From Incurvaria masculella (taxonomy: Eukaryota > Arthropoda > Insecta > Lepidoptera > Incurvariidae), in the NCBI GenBank assembly GCA_946894095.1, contig OX335662.1, positions 14,030,001 through 14,094,000 of the forward strand: a DNA stretch of 64,000 bases. The letters are read 5' to 3'. Shown in pieces: positions 1 to 13,000 of the stretch (position 1 is its first letter; every line of letters starts with the position of its first letter). Under the pieces are notes generated by a model, which searched no databases, had not been told where the DNA came from, and was given only the letters and a program-made list of their open reading frames with translations. The position numbers and the translations under genes are program-made.

Positions 1-399
1 GCGTCTCAACGGGCATTACACATCGTTAAAGCTAACTCGCTTTAGACAAGGGTATGGGCTCTTTACAACTGCCACCTAGCCTAACCTAACTAAGATGTTA
101 CCAATATAAAAACATGTGTAATGTGATGCAATCACAGAATGCAGAATGCGATGGCCAAGTTTTTTTATATGTTATGTAGATCGAACAGATAGATTGCAGA
201 AATAATCAGTTCAGAATAGAAAATGCAATTCGACTAAGAGACTTATTCACTAACGTCTCAATAGTACCGCATTTGGGATTGTTTTCATTAAAATTGTGGC
301 TACGACCAAGAATAAAACCAATATCTCCAACCACATTGGTTCCGGTCTTTTTTGGCTTTCTTGTCTCGTTTCGTTTCAATTGTTACCATTGGCTGTACT
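1..399. other. AT-rich non-coding stretch at window start
   Basis: No coding signal is visible. A short CCTAA-like run (ctagcctaacctaacta) lies near 76-92, too short to call a telomeric repeat. Confidence 0.4.
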
Positions 400-810
400 C
401 AGGAGCCGGTCGCAGCCCAGCTCCGAGGGTGCGCCCGCGCCGCGAGCCGCCGCTCCCGCCGCACCCCTCGCGCCACCCGCCCACCCCCCACCACCCGCTG
501 ACGGCTGAGCGCATCGCACTCCCCCTCTTCGATCCCCCCTCCGTCGGAGCTAACTCCTCCGCGGACTATACTGGTGGCACTGGATCCGGGTATCAAGTCT
601 CGCCTCACGGAGCCCGCTGTGCGCTGTGGACGAATTTAATGCAGCGAATGGAAGATCGCTTTGGTGAGGATACGATACCGCCATCTCTGAGACTTTCTCC
701 GCTGCACGCACTGAAGTGCCTAATGTTTATGAAGAGATTTCTACTATCCTCGTGTGCAATATTAATTAGAGTTTATAGCCTTCTTGCGAGTAGTCACATC
801 GGATAACTGT
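400..810 (+). other. GC-rich block, possible terminal coding exon of an upstream gene
   Basis: A GC-rich block follows a plausible splice acceptor (ctgtactcag, ending about 401). Two plus-strand frames are open. One gives a Pro/Ala-rich tail ending at 508. The other continues to a stop at 804-806 through Pro/Arg-rich and then less biased sequence. Codon third positions are GC-rich only up to about 540. This could be the last exon and start of the 3' UTR of a gene lying before the window, or a CpG-rich promoter region. I recognise no domain. Confidence 0.2.
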
Positions 811-1647
811 TACGACAGTGTGAATTCGTGAAAAAGTTACGTTTCCTTCGTGTGCAAGCTCTGTTCTGTAACTGATATTGTACAGTTGTCGTAGTTGTTA
901 TTAGTTGCAGAGTTTATGTTGTGAAATTTGAAAATGTTTGGACAACATGAGATTTAAAAATAGTCAATATGGAGTTGACGCTGCTCCCTAGGATTTAGGA
1001 GCAGTTCTATATCAGGTGACCTAAGTAGCTATGTACCTATATTTGTAGATAGAAAGTGACTCCGGTCTAATTGGAGGTAGTGAGAAAGGATTAGGGTATT
1101 AGAGACCACTAAGCCCCAAGTCATGATCCTGTGAGTACAATTTCTTTATACACTTATGATTTGAATATACATACGTACCCAATTTTTCTTTCCATAGTTT
1201 GCTTCTTTATAATTTTAATTTGTACCAATGAATCGTTTCTAAGTTGATGCAGTATTAATTGATTTAATTTGCTATATATCATGTGTAAATTGTGTATCTA
1301 GGTTGAGTTACGAATGGAAGTATTCTGTATACGTCCAAATTGTCTTATGATGGAGATTGCAATGAATTTATAGATAATATTTATTTATATTATTTTACAA
1401 TTTTTATCATGTAAGTAATATTTATAAGTGAAGTGTTCTAAAACTGTAACTTATTACCTATTGTGGACTGACACAGAACTTTATTGTTATATTTTGATGA
1501 TAAATTTGGAGAGGTAGGCCTATGTACAATTGTCCATATACTCTATACACGCAATGACACTTCTGTAAAGTACTAAATGTTCTTTGTCTACAGAAAATAG
1601 AACAACAGCATTGCTACTATTGTACTGGCTCATTCGCTCACGCAGTT
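811..1647. other. AT-rich non-coding stretch
   Basis: No ORF, repeat or RNA structure recognised. It could be the 3' UTR of the putative exon before it. Confidence 0.3.
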
Positions 1648-1754
1648 TTAGGGTATGTGCGGACGGGCAGTTTCAAAACGGTTCGGCCAGATTGCCGCAA
1701 CCGGCCGCAAGCTGGCAGAACCGCTTTCATACTGCCCATCTGCACATACCCTAA
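1648..1754. repeat. Short foldback MITE
   Basis: The ends TTAGGGTATGTGC and GCACATACCCTAA are perfect inverted repeats. The pairing continues inwards (cggacgggcagt against actgcccatctg, then aaaacggttc against gaaccgcttt), making a hairpin of about 107 bp. This is the form of a small non-autonomous DNA transposon. Confidence 0.7.
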
Positions 1755-1775
1755 CTATTTCCGACTCTTAGGAAA

Positions 1776-1920
1776 GTATTTCTGAGGTATGTCACGCAGT
1801 GCAACTATTTCTGATGTATGTCACGCAGTGCAACTATTTCTGACTTATGTCACGTAGTGCAACTATTTCTGACTTATGTCACGCAGGGCAACTATTTCTG
1901 ACTCGTGTTATGCAGTATAG
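1776..1920. repeat. 29-bp tandem repeat, about five copies
   Basis: The unit is ctatttctgacttatgtcac followed by gcagtgcaa. The ctattt start recurs at 1805, 1834, 1863 and 1892, exactly 29 bp apart, with a few substitutions per copy. It is an ordinary minisatellite with no coding frame. Confidence 0.8.
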
Positions 1921-3854
1921 CTGTTCAGTCTCAATTTATTAGGGCATTGTCATGCAGTGCAACTGTTGTCGCACGTTTGAGTGTTTCAGGATGTTGTAAC
2001 TCCGTCCGCCTCCTATCAAGCAGTTTGAATAAGGCAGAAGTTTTAAATATTTCACGTTTGTCCTGCAGTGATTACTTATTTTGGACAGTGTAACTCGAAA
2101 GGGTAATTAGGTGTTGTGCGACTGTCGATAGCTACTATATATTTCTACAAAATATATTTAAAGACTTTCAACTCTCTAACGAGTAGACTTGTGATGTAAT
2201 GTAGGAGACGTCTACGCCGACTGCGTAATGCTAGAAAATGTCGCTTAACCAAAGGTTGTTCCTAGTCCGTGCATCTAAATATATTTAGACACAATTCAAT
2301 CTTAGTGCAATAATTCTGGATGTGATTGCCATTTCGCGAGGCGCAGCTCCTGTTTGTAGGGGGGTACCTAGCTAGATGGCACAGTTTGTGAGTCTGGAAC
2401 CAACGCATGTGCAACTTTACCAAAGTAAAAATACAGTAGAATGCCAACCGTCCGAACACCACTCATCTCAGGTGTTAATAAAACTGGTACACAATACTTT
2501 AATACCTGGTATACTTTTCCGAATTATTTTGCTGCATCTTGCTTCGGGCAACAGAAATTTGTAGGCGGTGAAAGCGAGACAAGATATTCGCCAGAAGGAT
2601 AAGGCTGCGTTTCCACCAGAGATGTGCGAGGATATGTAGCGAGCACAGCTGTAGTGAAAACGACTCAGCAGAGGGAAGGATGTGTGTGAGGGATGTGTTG
2701 CGAGGAATGTGGGCTAGGGACGGAAGCCTACCAAAAAAATGTCCTTAGTTTCGTTACATTTGTAAAAATCTTAAAGAAGTATTCCACAAATTTGGATATT
2801 TTTTAATCACTTCAATAAATTTTTCGTCCATTATGTCTCACAAACGTAACAACGATCGACGACAAGTCCCGAAACACGACAACACGCAAGCAGCGGTCAG
2901 TGGCGCTTACGCTCCATTCTACAACAAACGAGCCCGCTACACATCTCGCACCGTACATCTGTGCACTATTTTAAAGCCTCGCTACGAATCCTTGCACCGC
3001 TCAGCGGCGGTACGATCGTGCGGTTTGACGGTGATAACTGGGGTGTCCTTAACATGATGCACGGGTGGCTTTATAGGAGCATTAGGCATATCTACATTCT
3101 AACGAATTAACAATAATTATTACAGTCAGGTACGAAATGGATTGGAGTCAGTGGTAAATTCAAAATGGCAAACCCGTTTCTGTCCGTTTCTGCGTTACTC
3201 GGAATTTTGAATGTAAGGTAAAATCATTTTTACTCAATAACTAGGTTGCTTGTAAAATTTCTAAAAATAATACAAGAATTAAATTGGTGTAAAGTTAATT
3301 CTCTACAACTTCAGTCGTATTATCAATAGTTTCCAAGTTTAATGTAAAAAAGTGACTAAAATTGTTTTTGTATATTGAAGTCCTAACCCGACTGGGCTAA
3401 TATGCCCTAGTAGCCTAGCTCTTATCTAGTTTCAAACCTAATTACATATTTTTTTAAAAACCTGAAAGATCGGAAAGTGGGCGCTCTACTGTATACACAT
3501 TTTAATTCTGTGATCATATGAATTTAAATGGACTGGAGATTGAGAAGAGTGAGGGAAGGCTGATGTGGCCCAAACGTCCAGACGTCTAGCTTAGGACTCA
3601 TGTCATTCTGTAAATATTCTACATGTCATTGGAAATCTAAATGTATATCTGGTGAAAGTAAAAACTTTTGAAAGGAAGAAGAACCCTTTCTTACATAATA
3701 GCTGTGTTTTATTATCCATGTGATTTAAGTAAACTGGCATTGAATACGACAGTTCCCATGATGGGGAGGACGACTGTCAAACTTTGCCACCGTTTGCGCC
3801 ACGTAAACCTGTGCCACCGTATTATTTCGAAGTTATAGGTTGTTGACCAATTTA
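1921..3854. other. Intergenic stretch, no gene seen
   Basis: Only short random ORFs occur. Around 2606-2720 the sequence (ggctgcgtttccaccagaga and following) resembles a dispersed lepidopteran MITE head, recognised from memory only. Confidence 0.35.
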
Positions 3855-4245
3855 ACAGAGTTCATATGGATAGCTACCTTGAACTGGATGTAAAACATGG
3901 ACAATTTTATTGCCATTACAATTGTCTATTATTTAATGTGATGGTACCAACCCAGTCGTTATTGACCCTTCTTTAACATTCGAACAGTCACCATCAAGAA
4001 CCCAGTGTTTCTTAACCTCTAGATCCTTTTTGTGCAGCTCGTGATATAGCTGCTAGAGGGATTGCCTTTCATGCCAGATGGTATGGGTTCAAATACTTTC
4101 CCCTGCCATGCACCTCTTTCTGAGTTAGAGTAATGAATTTCGTTACGAATGCGTGCTGTTCCATCGTTCGGAACCCATGTAAATTGTAGTTCCCCTTCCC
4201 TAATTAGGTGGAATCCCTAATTTGAATTTGAGTTCAGTGTAGGCG
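3855..4245. repeat. SINE-like fragments, two orientations
   Basis: 3870-3965 carries the family body in reverse orientation (gaactggatgtaaaacatgg, then ggtaccaacccagtcg). 4030-4215 carries a tRNA-like head with a B-box-like ggttcaaat and a tail (gttcggaacccatgtaaa, taattaggtggaatccc) shared with other copies in the window. Confidence 0.55.
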
Positions 4246-4594
4246 ATACAGCGCTGTGGAATGCGTCTCGTCGACGACCCCGAGGTATCCAAGATTAACC
4301 CTTTCACCGCTAAGGTTTTTTGGCACAATCCTCAATACGCCACACTACAATTATTTCGATAATATGCAGTCTTGAATTGTTGTTTGTTTTGTTGCAAATA
4401 GTGTGTTTCAACTGTTGAAACAGTAGAAATCTAATGAACGCTAGTATGTACTGTGCAATTATGTCAATTAAATACATTATTTCGTAATCAGTAAAGTTTT
4501 ATTAATGTTAGAAGTGGAGTAGTTTTCTGTCGGATATATCCGACGATGGCGCCTGCAAAATGCCTTGCTCTGACGGATATATACGTTCCTGGCG

Positions 4595-4790
4595 GGGAAA
4601 GGGTTAAGGGACCCTCCATCTCCGAAGGGATGTTGTGTCTCTCTGTGTTCTATCCTCTCTACCATGGAGAATGCTCGTCGGAGCTGCATAACGCTGTCCC
4701 TCTGTCCCCTTTCTACCATCGCTCCATGTGGAACACGTAAGGATTGTACCCATTTACTGTCGACTTTCTCCGAATTAGAACCAACCAATA
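4595..4790 (+). pseudogene. LINE reverse transcriptase 3' fragment
   Basis: The translation contains LCLSVFYPLYHGECSSEL followed by FYHRSMWNT. This resembles the conserved C-terminal part of insect non-LTR ORF2 proteins (a YHGECSEEL motif, then an HR-rich stretch). It is a short relic with no upstream RT domain in frame. Confidence 0.55.
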
Positions 4791-5009
4791 ATGTAAATCA
4801 TTTATTTATACGGTGTGTAAACTGTGGAATGCCGAAATTTCCTCGAAAGTACAACCTGGAGCCCTTTAAACATGGTGTTAAGAAGCTGGCTTTCGCAGCC
4901 CCCAGTGTGGTTTTCGCAACCCCCGTGAAAGTTCGAAAGCCAATGGTGTCTACGGGAGCCTCTTTGATGTCACACTATACCCACACACGTCCCAGTGACG
5001 TAAAAAACG

Positions 5010-5262
5010 TTAAACCCATACAATTTTTTACTACTTATTCTGTGGTTTTACTTCTTCAAGCTGTCAAAATCAAACTTGGACTTACGATTTGTATGAAAAC
5101 GCAAAGTCGGCGTAAACGGCAACGTCAAAATATTAACGGCAATGATGAGTAAGCTGTTAAATAAATCTCAGACTCGCAAATGTTAGTTCGCTTAACGCCG
5201 ACTGCGCGTTCTACAATTTCTCCATTTGAAAACGGTGGTGGAGTAAGCACCAATTTAAGTCG
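5010..5262. repeat. Degraded copy of the 23.7-kb MITE
   Basis: It matches the interior of the MITE at 23696-24022 (ctgtggttttacttcttcaa, gtaagctgt, ttagttcgcttaacgcc, caatttctcca). The terminal inverted repeats are eroded. Confidence 0.6.
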
Positions 5263-5324
5263 GACTAGAGGCTCCGATTAAAATAGACAACAGACTTATT
5301 AAATAAAAAAAAATTTACCAAAAA

Positions 5325-5855
5325 ATAACCGACTTCAAAGAAAAAGCACTATAAAGTAAAGAAATAATTTCCATTTTTGTAGTTACGATTTTTGTAATTT
5401 TTTGAGTCGGCGTCAGCCAGGCACGCGCTGCGTCAATCAACAGAACCTTGGCTACCTTGGCTGACACCAACTCAAAAAATAACAAAAACCGTAACTGCAA
5501 AAATGGAAATTATTTTTTACTTTTTAGTGCTTTTTCTTTGAAGTCGGTTATTTATTTCCTTCGTCCTTTCCAATAAAAAAAGAATCACCGAAATCGGTTG
5601 GCGTTATATTGAGTTATTCGTCCATTTGCCGCGCACATCTTAATACAAATTTAAGACTCATATGATTTTCTCATGGATATCATTGTCAGAACTTAACCAA
5701 ATTAAAATGGGACCACTTGGGAAGCACTAGCTATCATTTAAAAAAACAATCATCAAAATCGGTTCACCCAGGCCAAAGTTATGAGGTAACAAACATTTAA
5801 AAAAAACATACAGACGAATTGATAACCTCCTCCTTTTTTGAAGTCGGTTTAAAAG
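5325..5855. repeat. Non-autonomous element with long hairpin
   Basis: 5325-5430 (ataaccgacttcaaagaaaa onwards) is the reverse complement of about 5465-5552 (cttttt ctttgaagtcggttat), forming an imperfect hairpin. The downstream part ends in ttttttgaagtcggttt, so the same terminal motif occurs three times. A second copy lies at 43285-43830. Confidence 0.7.
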
Positions 5856-6139
5856 AGACTGAATTTTTGGAGGAATTATTTTTTAATAATACTGTTTAAC
5901 AATGTTATAATACATAGTACGTATTGTTTGAAATTAGTGACTGTAAAAAACAGAAGGAACATATAATTCTAATTGGATGTTTAGACATCTACACAAAGAG
6001 TATGTAACCAAAAACTATTTATTGCAGGCAAAATTTTTTTGTATCAAATTACTTACAACTGGAACATGTTTTGCAACAATAATCAAATCGAGCAAAAATT
6101 TATAACAGATTTCTTATAACTGTCAACACTTAGGCCCGA

Positions 6140-6372
6140 ACGCACCTAAGAAACACCTAAAACAAAAACTAAAGTAACCATAATAACAAAGCACCAGTGA
6201 ACTCACACACCTAAAAACACTAAATTAAAGTAACCGTAATATCAAAGAACCGCTTGACAAACACCTAAAAACACTAAACTAAAGTAACCATAATAACAAA
6301 GCACCAGTGAACTCACACACCTAAAAACACTAAATTAAAGTAACCGTAATATCAAAGAACCAGTGAACTCAC
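6140..6372. repeat. ~57-bp tandem repeat, four units in two dimers
   Basis: Units contain cacctaaaaacactaaa, ttaaagtaacc and aatatcaaagaacc. Alternating variants (aaccataataacaaagcacc and aaccgtaatatcaaagaacc) show a dimer was duplicated. Confidence 0.7.
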
Positions 6373-6539
6373 ACATGAGCATTCCAGCTTAGGCTGCTCG
6401 TTCATCAAGTAAATAAATAATATTGAGTTGTGTTGGCGACGGCCAAGCTAAACAATGCTATGTTTACTGAAATTCGTGTAGTTGTGTTTGTATATTTCTG
6501 CGTGCTGTAAATGTGTGTAATGAATAGAACAATTATGAA

Positions 6540-6720
6540 AATAGACGAGGCAGTAAAGTACAGAGCCGGCCGCGCTAGCTTATCACAAGCCAGATAGGGA
6601 CCGCACCCAGCGCTGTGAGCGGGGGTGCAATGAAATAATCAGAGCAAGATAGGTAGCCCGGCCGGCGGCCCGCGGTGCTAGCGCAGCGCGACAGGAGAGC
6701 GCGACAGTCAAGTAAAGCCC
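6540..6720. other. Unexplained GC-rich block downstream of the zinc-finger gene
   Basis: A GC-rich island (gccggccgcgctagc; cccggccggcggcccgcgg) sits in AT-rich DNA about 400 bp past the stop codon of the zinc-finger gene. It has no supported ORF. It may be a repeat or an internal promoter. Confidence 0.25.
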
Positions 6721-7095
6721 CAGAAATCCCCCAATACGTCTGCGACCATGTTTGTGTGTGGCATGTACGATAAGTTGGAGTTTAGTTTTCGCATGCTAGA
6801 TGGCACAACTCCATTCTCTTTTAATACAAGGTCTGCACTGATATACTTAATAGATCACAATACCAGCCCTCAAGTGCAAAATATATAAACACAGACATCC
6901 TCTTAGATTTTGACAATTTACAGTTTGTAGTATTTTAAAACCACAAATGAATAAATGCTACTATAATGACTTAGGTTTGCTTATAATGATTACGACTCCT
7001 CTAACATGAGGCTAACGTTTCTTTGCGCCACAGAGTAATATAAAAATTAAATGTCGACGTTCATGCCGCAATCGTGTTCCCCCTTCCTCCCGCAA

Positions 7096-10000
7096 CTACA
7101 GCGACTTTAGAGCGGCGAGGTGCGCCAGGAACTTCCTGATGGTCGCATCTCGTCCCCCCTCCCGCGCCCCCACCCCCTCGCCCTCGCTGTCTGAGCCCCC
7201 GTCCGGCGCCTCCCGCGACGCGTGCATGTTGGCCACCTGCAATCGGCGCCCATCGCATTGCTGCTAAAGATTTAACAAGAACAGCACCAGAGCCATGCGT
7301 ATGAGAATCATTGTGCAAAAGCCTTATTTCGGTTCCATTCAAAGTTCAAAAAAGGTAATATAAAAAAAAATACGAGTGGTAAATAGTTATAACAATGATA
7401 TAAATTCTCAGCTTCGATAGCCCAAGAGCAGCATTCGTGGCGAGATGCCTAGCCGTTCGATAACCGAGGTTAAACAACTCAGGGTGTAACCGTTGAGGCT
7501 GGCGGTGGTTTGGACCCCATATAAAACTGTAGGTCTTCTTATTAGGTGGTATCATTTTGCATGATGGTACCAACCCAGACGATGATAGAAGAGGCAATGA
7601 AAACTGTCCATGATTTGTATCCGTTTCAATGTAGCCGTACAATAGAAAGGCTTAAAGGGCAACTGACAACGGTCGGATGATGTGGCAACACAGAGAAAGA
7701 GAGAGTACGACCTGGTTCTCGAGGTGCTTGGAGCAGGAGAGGTGGCGGCGGAGCAGCTGCCAGCCCGGCTGTAGCTCGTTGCAGTACCCGCAGTGGTACA
7801 CGCCTGGCCGTAACTGACAACCATTTTACGAACTATTAATCATATCAACTTACGAAATGACAAATCCAAGGCCTCGGTTCGAATTAAACTTTTGGTGACT
7901 CAAAGCACTCACAATGCGCTTACGACGCGTCAGAACTATGCTCAAATTATATCATTTGAATGCTCACGGTGCTCATGTTTTTGTGGCAGTGCAGTGAGTG
8001 CGCTGTCAAACATCTATCAAATCTGCGAGTTCTCAGTAGCAGGTCAACCCATGTGGGTGGTTAAGTTTGAAAATATTGGTGGTCATCTTTTGGTGGGACA
8101 TGCTTAGCTCTGGTCCAAATTATAAGGGTCGCAAACAGTATTAGGAGTGCCACTAAATCATATCGTCCTAGGGATGTGTACGCTGTCAGAGTGTTTGCAT
8201 CATAGGACAAGTTTCCATCGGGCGCCGCGCTCACCTCGCGGACGAACTGCTGCGGCAGCGTGACGACGAGGCGTGCGGCGTCGAGGCGGGCGCGGTGCCG
8301 CGGGAGCGCCATATGCGCGCGCGCCTCCGCCTCGCCGAAGCACTCGCCGCACGCCAGGCATTTGACGGCGCGCCCGCGCGGACCGCGCACCAGCTTGCAC
8401 AGCGCGAAACTGCAACATACCCACGCTTCGTCTACCTACACACACTGGAACAACCTTTATATTATGGCTTGTCGTGTGTTTGTGCACAGAGTTTTGATCA
8501 CTAATGTTTAAAATCCATTGTCTGGAGCCTTCTGTTTTCTGTCAGTCTTTCCTGTTATCAAATTGAGAAACGCTTACCGGATTTTGATGCAGTTAATATC
8601 TTTGTATTTGTTTCCATCAATTTATAACCTGCTTTCCAACAAGCTAAATTACCTGAGAGGTGACCGATGTCAGTCAGTCAGTCAGTAAGTCAATCAGCGT
8701 GTTTGCGACCACTGCTGGACACACGCCTCACCAATGTTCCTCCAGTCTTCCCGGCCCTTTTTTTTTTATGCGACCTGACATGGATGGCTAATACCACACA
8801 ACTACCGTTATGATATTAGCCCAATACACCACATTCCCGAAGGAGTGAGGTGCCATGCCAGGACCTTCCCTTTATGAGCACGGCTACATTGAACTGGATG
8901 GAAAACACGGACAATTTTTCATTGCCGCTTCGACCATCTTTTCATCCAATGCGATGGTACCAACCTGGGCGGGCTTAAACCCTACCACCTAGTAGGGGAA
9001 GGGGACCTACAGTTTTACATGGGTTCCGAACCATGGAGCAGCTCGCATTCGTGACGAAATGCACGTCTCAAACTCGAAAAGAGAAAGACAGTGGTGCAAG
9101 TCTGAATTGAACCCAGGCCTCTGGTACGCTAGTCCAGTCCCCGCGCCACTAGACTACGAGCCGCTCAAAAGCGGTACAAAACCATCGTTTCCACCTACGC
9201 ACTTGATGTCATCGTCCGACTTGGCGGGTGGTCTTCTGGTTCCGCTTGTGACAAATGTAGTTACAGAGAAAAAGTGTCTGATTTTAGAAACTCGCCTGTG
9301 GATGTCGATGTGGACGCGACCGTTGACGACGAACATCCTGCGCTCGCGCTGCGCCGTCACGGTGCGCACGAAGCCGCCCATGCGGACGGCGGCGTAGGGC
9401 GCGGGGGTCGCGGGGGACGCGGGGGTCGCGGGGGTCGCGGGGCGCCCGGGCGCCAGCTCCGCGAGCGCCGCCAGCGCCCGGTGTCGCGCGCCCGCCGCGT
9501 GCTGCTCAATGCACTTCACCTGCGACATTTCTCTTGCTTCTCTACAGCGAGCATCAAATGACGGGAGTGGCGATCGATGCTCATTTGTACGGCTGTAGCG
9601 TAGCCACGTGAGTTAGTCGGCCTAAGAATTCCGGATGCGCAACATAGATTGTTCGTTGCAACTAAATAGCGTCCTGTGGAGTTGTTACGTGTTCTCGAGA
9701 AAATCAGTAGTCAACGAATTCGTAGCGAACTAACTCTCCACCGCTGCAAATATTGTACGTAACAATGACAACGCTGGCCCATACAAACGAACATCGGTTT
9801 CTACGCCGGTCCTTCCACGGTCGTCTCTAGCAGATATTTATTTATTTATTTATTTTACAAAAGGTACGCCAACAGTGTACACACAAAAACTTTATATAAT
9901 AGCAAACATAGTAGGGGGCACATTCCTGGTGTGCATACCAATTATAGGCGAACACAACATTTCAGAACAGTGTCTAACACCGAGTGCACAATTTAAACAT

Positions 10001-13000
10001 ATTTAATAAAAAAATAATATAATAAGTTGAAAACATCATAAATGAGAGAGTCTAGAATATAACAACAAAAGTAAAAAACCAAAGTAAAGAAAAAATAAAA
10101 ATAATGACAGTTGAACAGCAGTTGAATGACGGTTGAGATTTAATGATTCACAGTAATGCCTTGTAAGTCAATGCATAACGCTTAACACTATTTAGTAGAT
10201 ATCATTGGATGTACAAAGGCACAAGAGGTTAGATGCCTACAGCTCGGATAGCGATTCATAACTGTGTGCTGGTGCACTTATGTATGCAAGCGAGACTTGG
10301 CTGAATTAGCATTATGCCGATGACGTTCGTTGCGTGCCCCCGCTGAATGGATAGGCTGATCTTCTGGATAAGATAACTGGGTGCATGCGCCCAGTTATAT
10401 AATTTACTAATCTGTGTAAAAAGCTTTTTGGCATCTGGGCTACTAACTCCAAGAGTATCTACAGCAAAGGCGACGAACTCGTAGTTAGATTTTGCTGTGC
10501 TGTATTTAATGGTTTTTAAAAGTTCTACCTTTACCCGAGAAAAACCCTCCATGTGGCTCCATGTCGCGTACCACATCAGGGCTCTGCCCTGCTTCCAAGG
10601 GAGATGGAAGTCAACTTTTACCTTAGTCGGATGGACCAAACGGAAAAATACTATGACCATGCAAGCACCTGCGAGACGACGTGCACGTCGCACACGCGGC
10701 AGTAGCTGCGCTGCCGCTTGTACAGCAGTCCATGCGCACGTGCCGCCGCCGCCGCCGCAGCGCCCGCCGCCAGCGACATCTGTCGCCACGTCACCCGGAA
10801 CATGTCGTCGCCGCGGGCAGCGCTCTCCGCCATCACCTGCATCGCCAAATTGTTACCTACCAAAGACACACGAACCGTGAGACGTGCACGTCACACGGCC
10901 GCCAGAGACATCCGATACAACATGCGACGTCACCCGAAACATGTCGCCTTGATCTTGCATTACCGCAGGAGTTTGCAATAAGAATAAACGATTTGATTTG
11001 ATTTGATTTTGAATCATTTCCGAAATTTTATTTATTAACCCTGCAGTGGTCGCGCGCTATCTATTTCTCTTAAGAACGGCCCGTAAGCTATGCTCCCCAT
11101 ACAAACGTAGTTTACTAATCATTTGGAAACCGCTATTCCAATTAAATTGATATTTAATATCTAATATCAGGTAACAAATATCTGTGTCTGCATGCTTTTG
11201 TTTTTGTGAAAAATCCAAACCGAATGAAATGAATGCAAAAAGAAAATTTTCATACGAATTTTGTTTTCTCTGTGGTTTGACCCAGAATACATTTACCGAA
11301 AAAACAAAGGCATGCAGACACAGATATTTGTAGCCTAATATTAGATACCAAATATCAAGTAAGTTGGAACAGTGGTTTTCAAATCATTAGTAAACTACGT
11401 TTGTATGGGAGGCGAAATTTTCAGGTGCTTACGGGCCGACCTTAAAGTGTCAAGCCGCTAGAAAAACGCTATCAAGAGTTTTCATACTTCAGGGGGGTAA
11501 TGTCAAAAGTACAATCAGTCGCTTGCTAGCTCTTAAACTGTACGCACTCATCGTTTACGCGGAGTTTGAGTCCGCGTGCGACCACTTACGTTATCGATTG
11601 CGGAGTTTGAGTCCGCGTGCGACCACAAGTGGTAAGCTTTTTTCTGCTTCATTTCAAGTTTGTTTTCAAGTTGTTTCCACTTATTCGTCAATCACAAAGA
11701 TCAACAATTCACAGGTATGTTGCATTTAATTAGTTATTTAAAAGTTATTCTTCATTTTTCAATAATTTCAAATCCTAAATCAACAGCCCAGTACCAGTCA
11801 ACAAAATTTACCCAGAACTCGCGGAAGATGCTTATATTGCGATCGCAAGAAGAACAGGCCGACAAAATATCGTTGTCACAACACCAGCTGTCAAAAGTTT
11901 GTGTGTCTGGAGGATGTTGCATCAGTTTCAGCTCAGAGTGTAATGACAAAATAGAATACAAGTAAACGAGGACTTTGACATTTTGCTAACTTTGGGTAGA
12001 CCCCACATGAATATTCAATAAGCATTTTAGAACTAGATACCATTATCCTGTAGTTGTTTTACTGGTTGGAAAAAACACTGTAATAATATGATAATTATTT
12101 CTACAGTAATAATTTAGTATTAAAAGATATCTGTAATGCTCTGTTAAAACTTTTTCGTTACTCTCCTCTATTGTTTTCTACGTATGTATACTTCAAATCT
12201 AAAGCTCCAATGTGTATGTTCTTTTTGTCGAAAATCAACAAACATATCCTTTACATGATATCATGAAAATAATGATAAAAGAAATACATAAGGAAGTACA
12301 CGGCTCGGCACACTTGCGGATTGAGAGTCCGCATGCGACCAATAGTGTAACTTTTAGAGGTGCGACCAGCGCAGGGTTAACTAATTACACAACCAACCTC
12401 ATCAATCAGGCTGCGATGGAATTTCTCGTGGGCTTCCAGCTCTTCACACGTCAACTCAAGTGCCACGTGGCAGCTCAAGCAGCGCGCGCTCTCGCGTTCC
12501 AAGTTGATCGCGATGTTCCTTTTCTCAAACTTATCTCGGTTTGCGATAATTTCCGACTTGGCTTTGTCATCGAGAGGTTTCTTCGATATCGACAACTTGT
12601 TCACACCGCTCACGAGCCCAGCAGCGTCGGAGTCCACCGCGCCCTCTCTGAAAGACAAAGGCCAGGCAATGGAAAATGGACGATTAAGGGAACGTTCCCA
12701 TACCACGTGACCGACTTTTAAGCCACTTTTGGACCTCCTCTCCCCCTGTGACCATGCGCGGTATCTTGACTAATCTCAATACCCACCTTCATTTTCACGT
12801 GGTATCGCAAAACTTGCTGTTTTTAAAACCATGCCTGCCGGGCAGAAGCTTCTTCACACTACTGTTAAAGGACCCCAGTTGTTAGGGGGAAATACCTTGG
12901 CAGGGCGTTGTTACTCGACCCTATAGACACAAGGATCTAGATGATTCTTATTTTTGGAATGACTGGAAATTTATGCATTATGCAAAGGTAGAATGGAGAT

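Noticed and set aside
61..92. Telomeric repeat at the window start
   Set aside because: Only about two to three imperfect CCTAA units are present, consistent with chance.
273..806. 177-codon ORF taken whole as a gene
   Set aside because: The first part before the acceptor-like site is AT-rich without codon bias, and no domain is seen. Only the GC-rich part is kept, as a weak exon candidate.
1648..1754. Hairpin considered as a structured ncRNA or microRNA precursor
   Set aside because: The perfect terminal inverted repeats starting TTAGGG fit a MITE better and no expression evidence is available.
4477..4788. 103-codon minus-strand ORF
   Set aside because: It is antisense to a LINE fragment that reads well on the plus strand.
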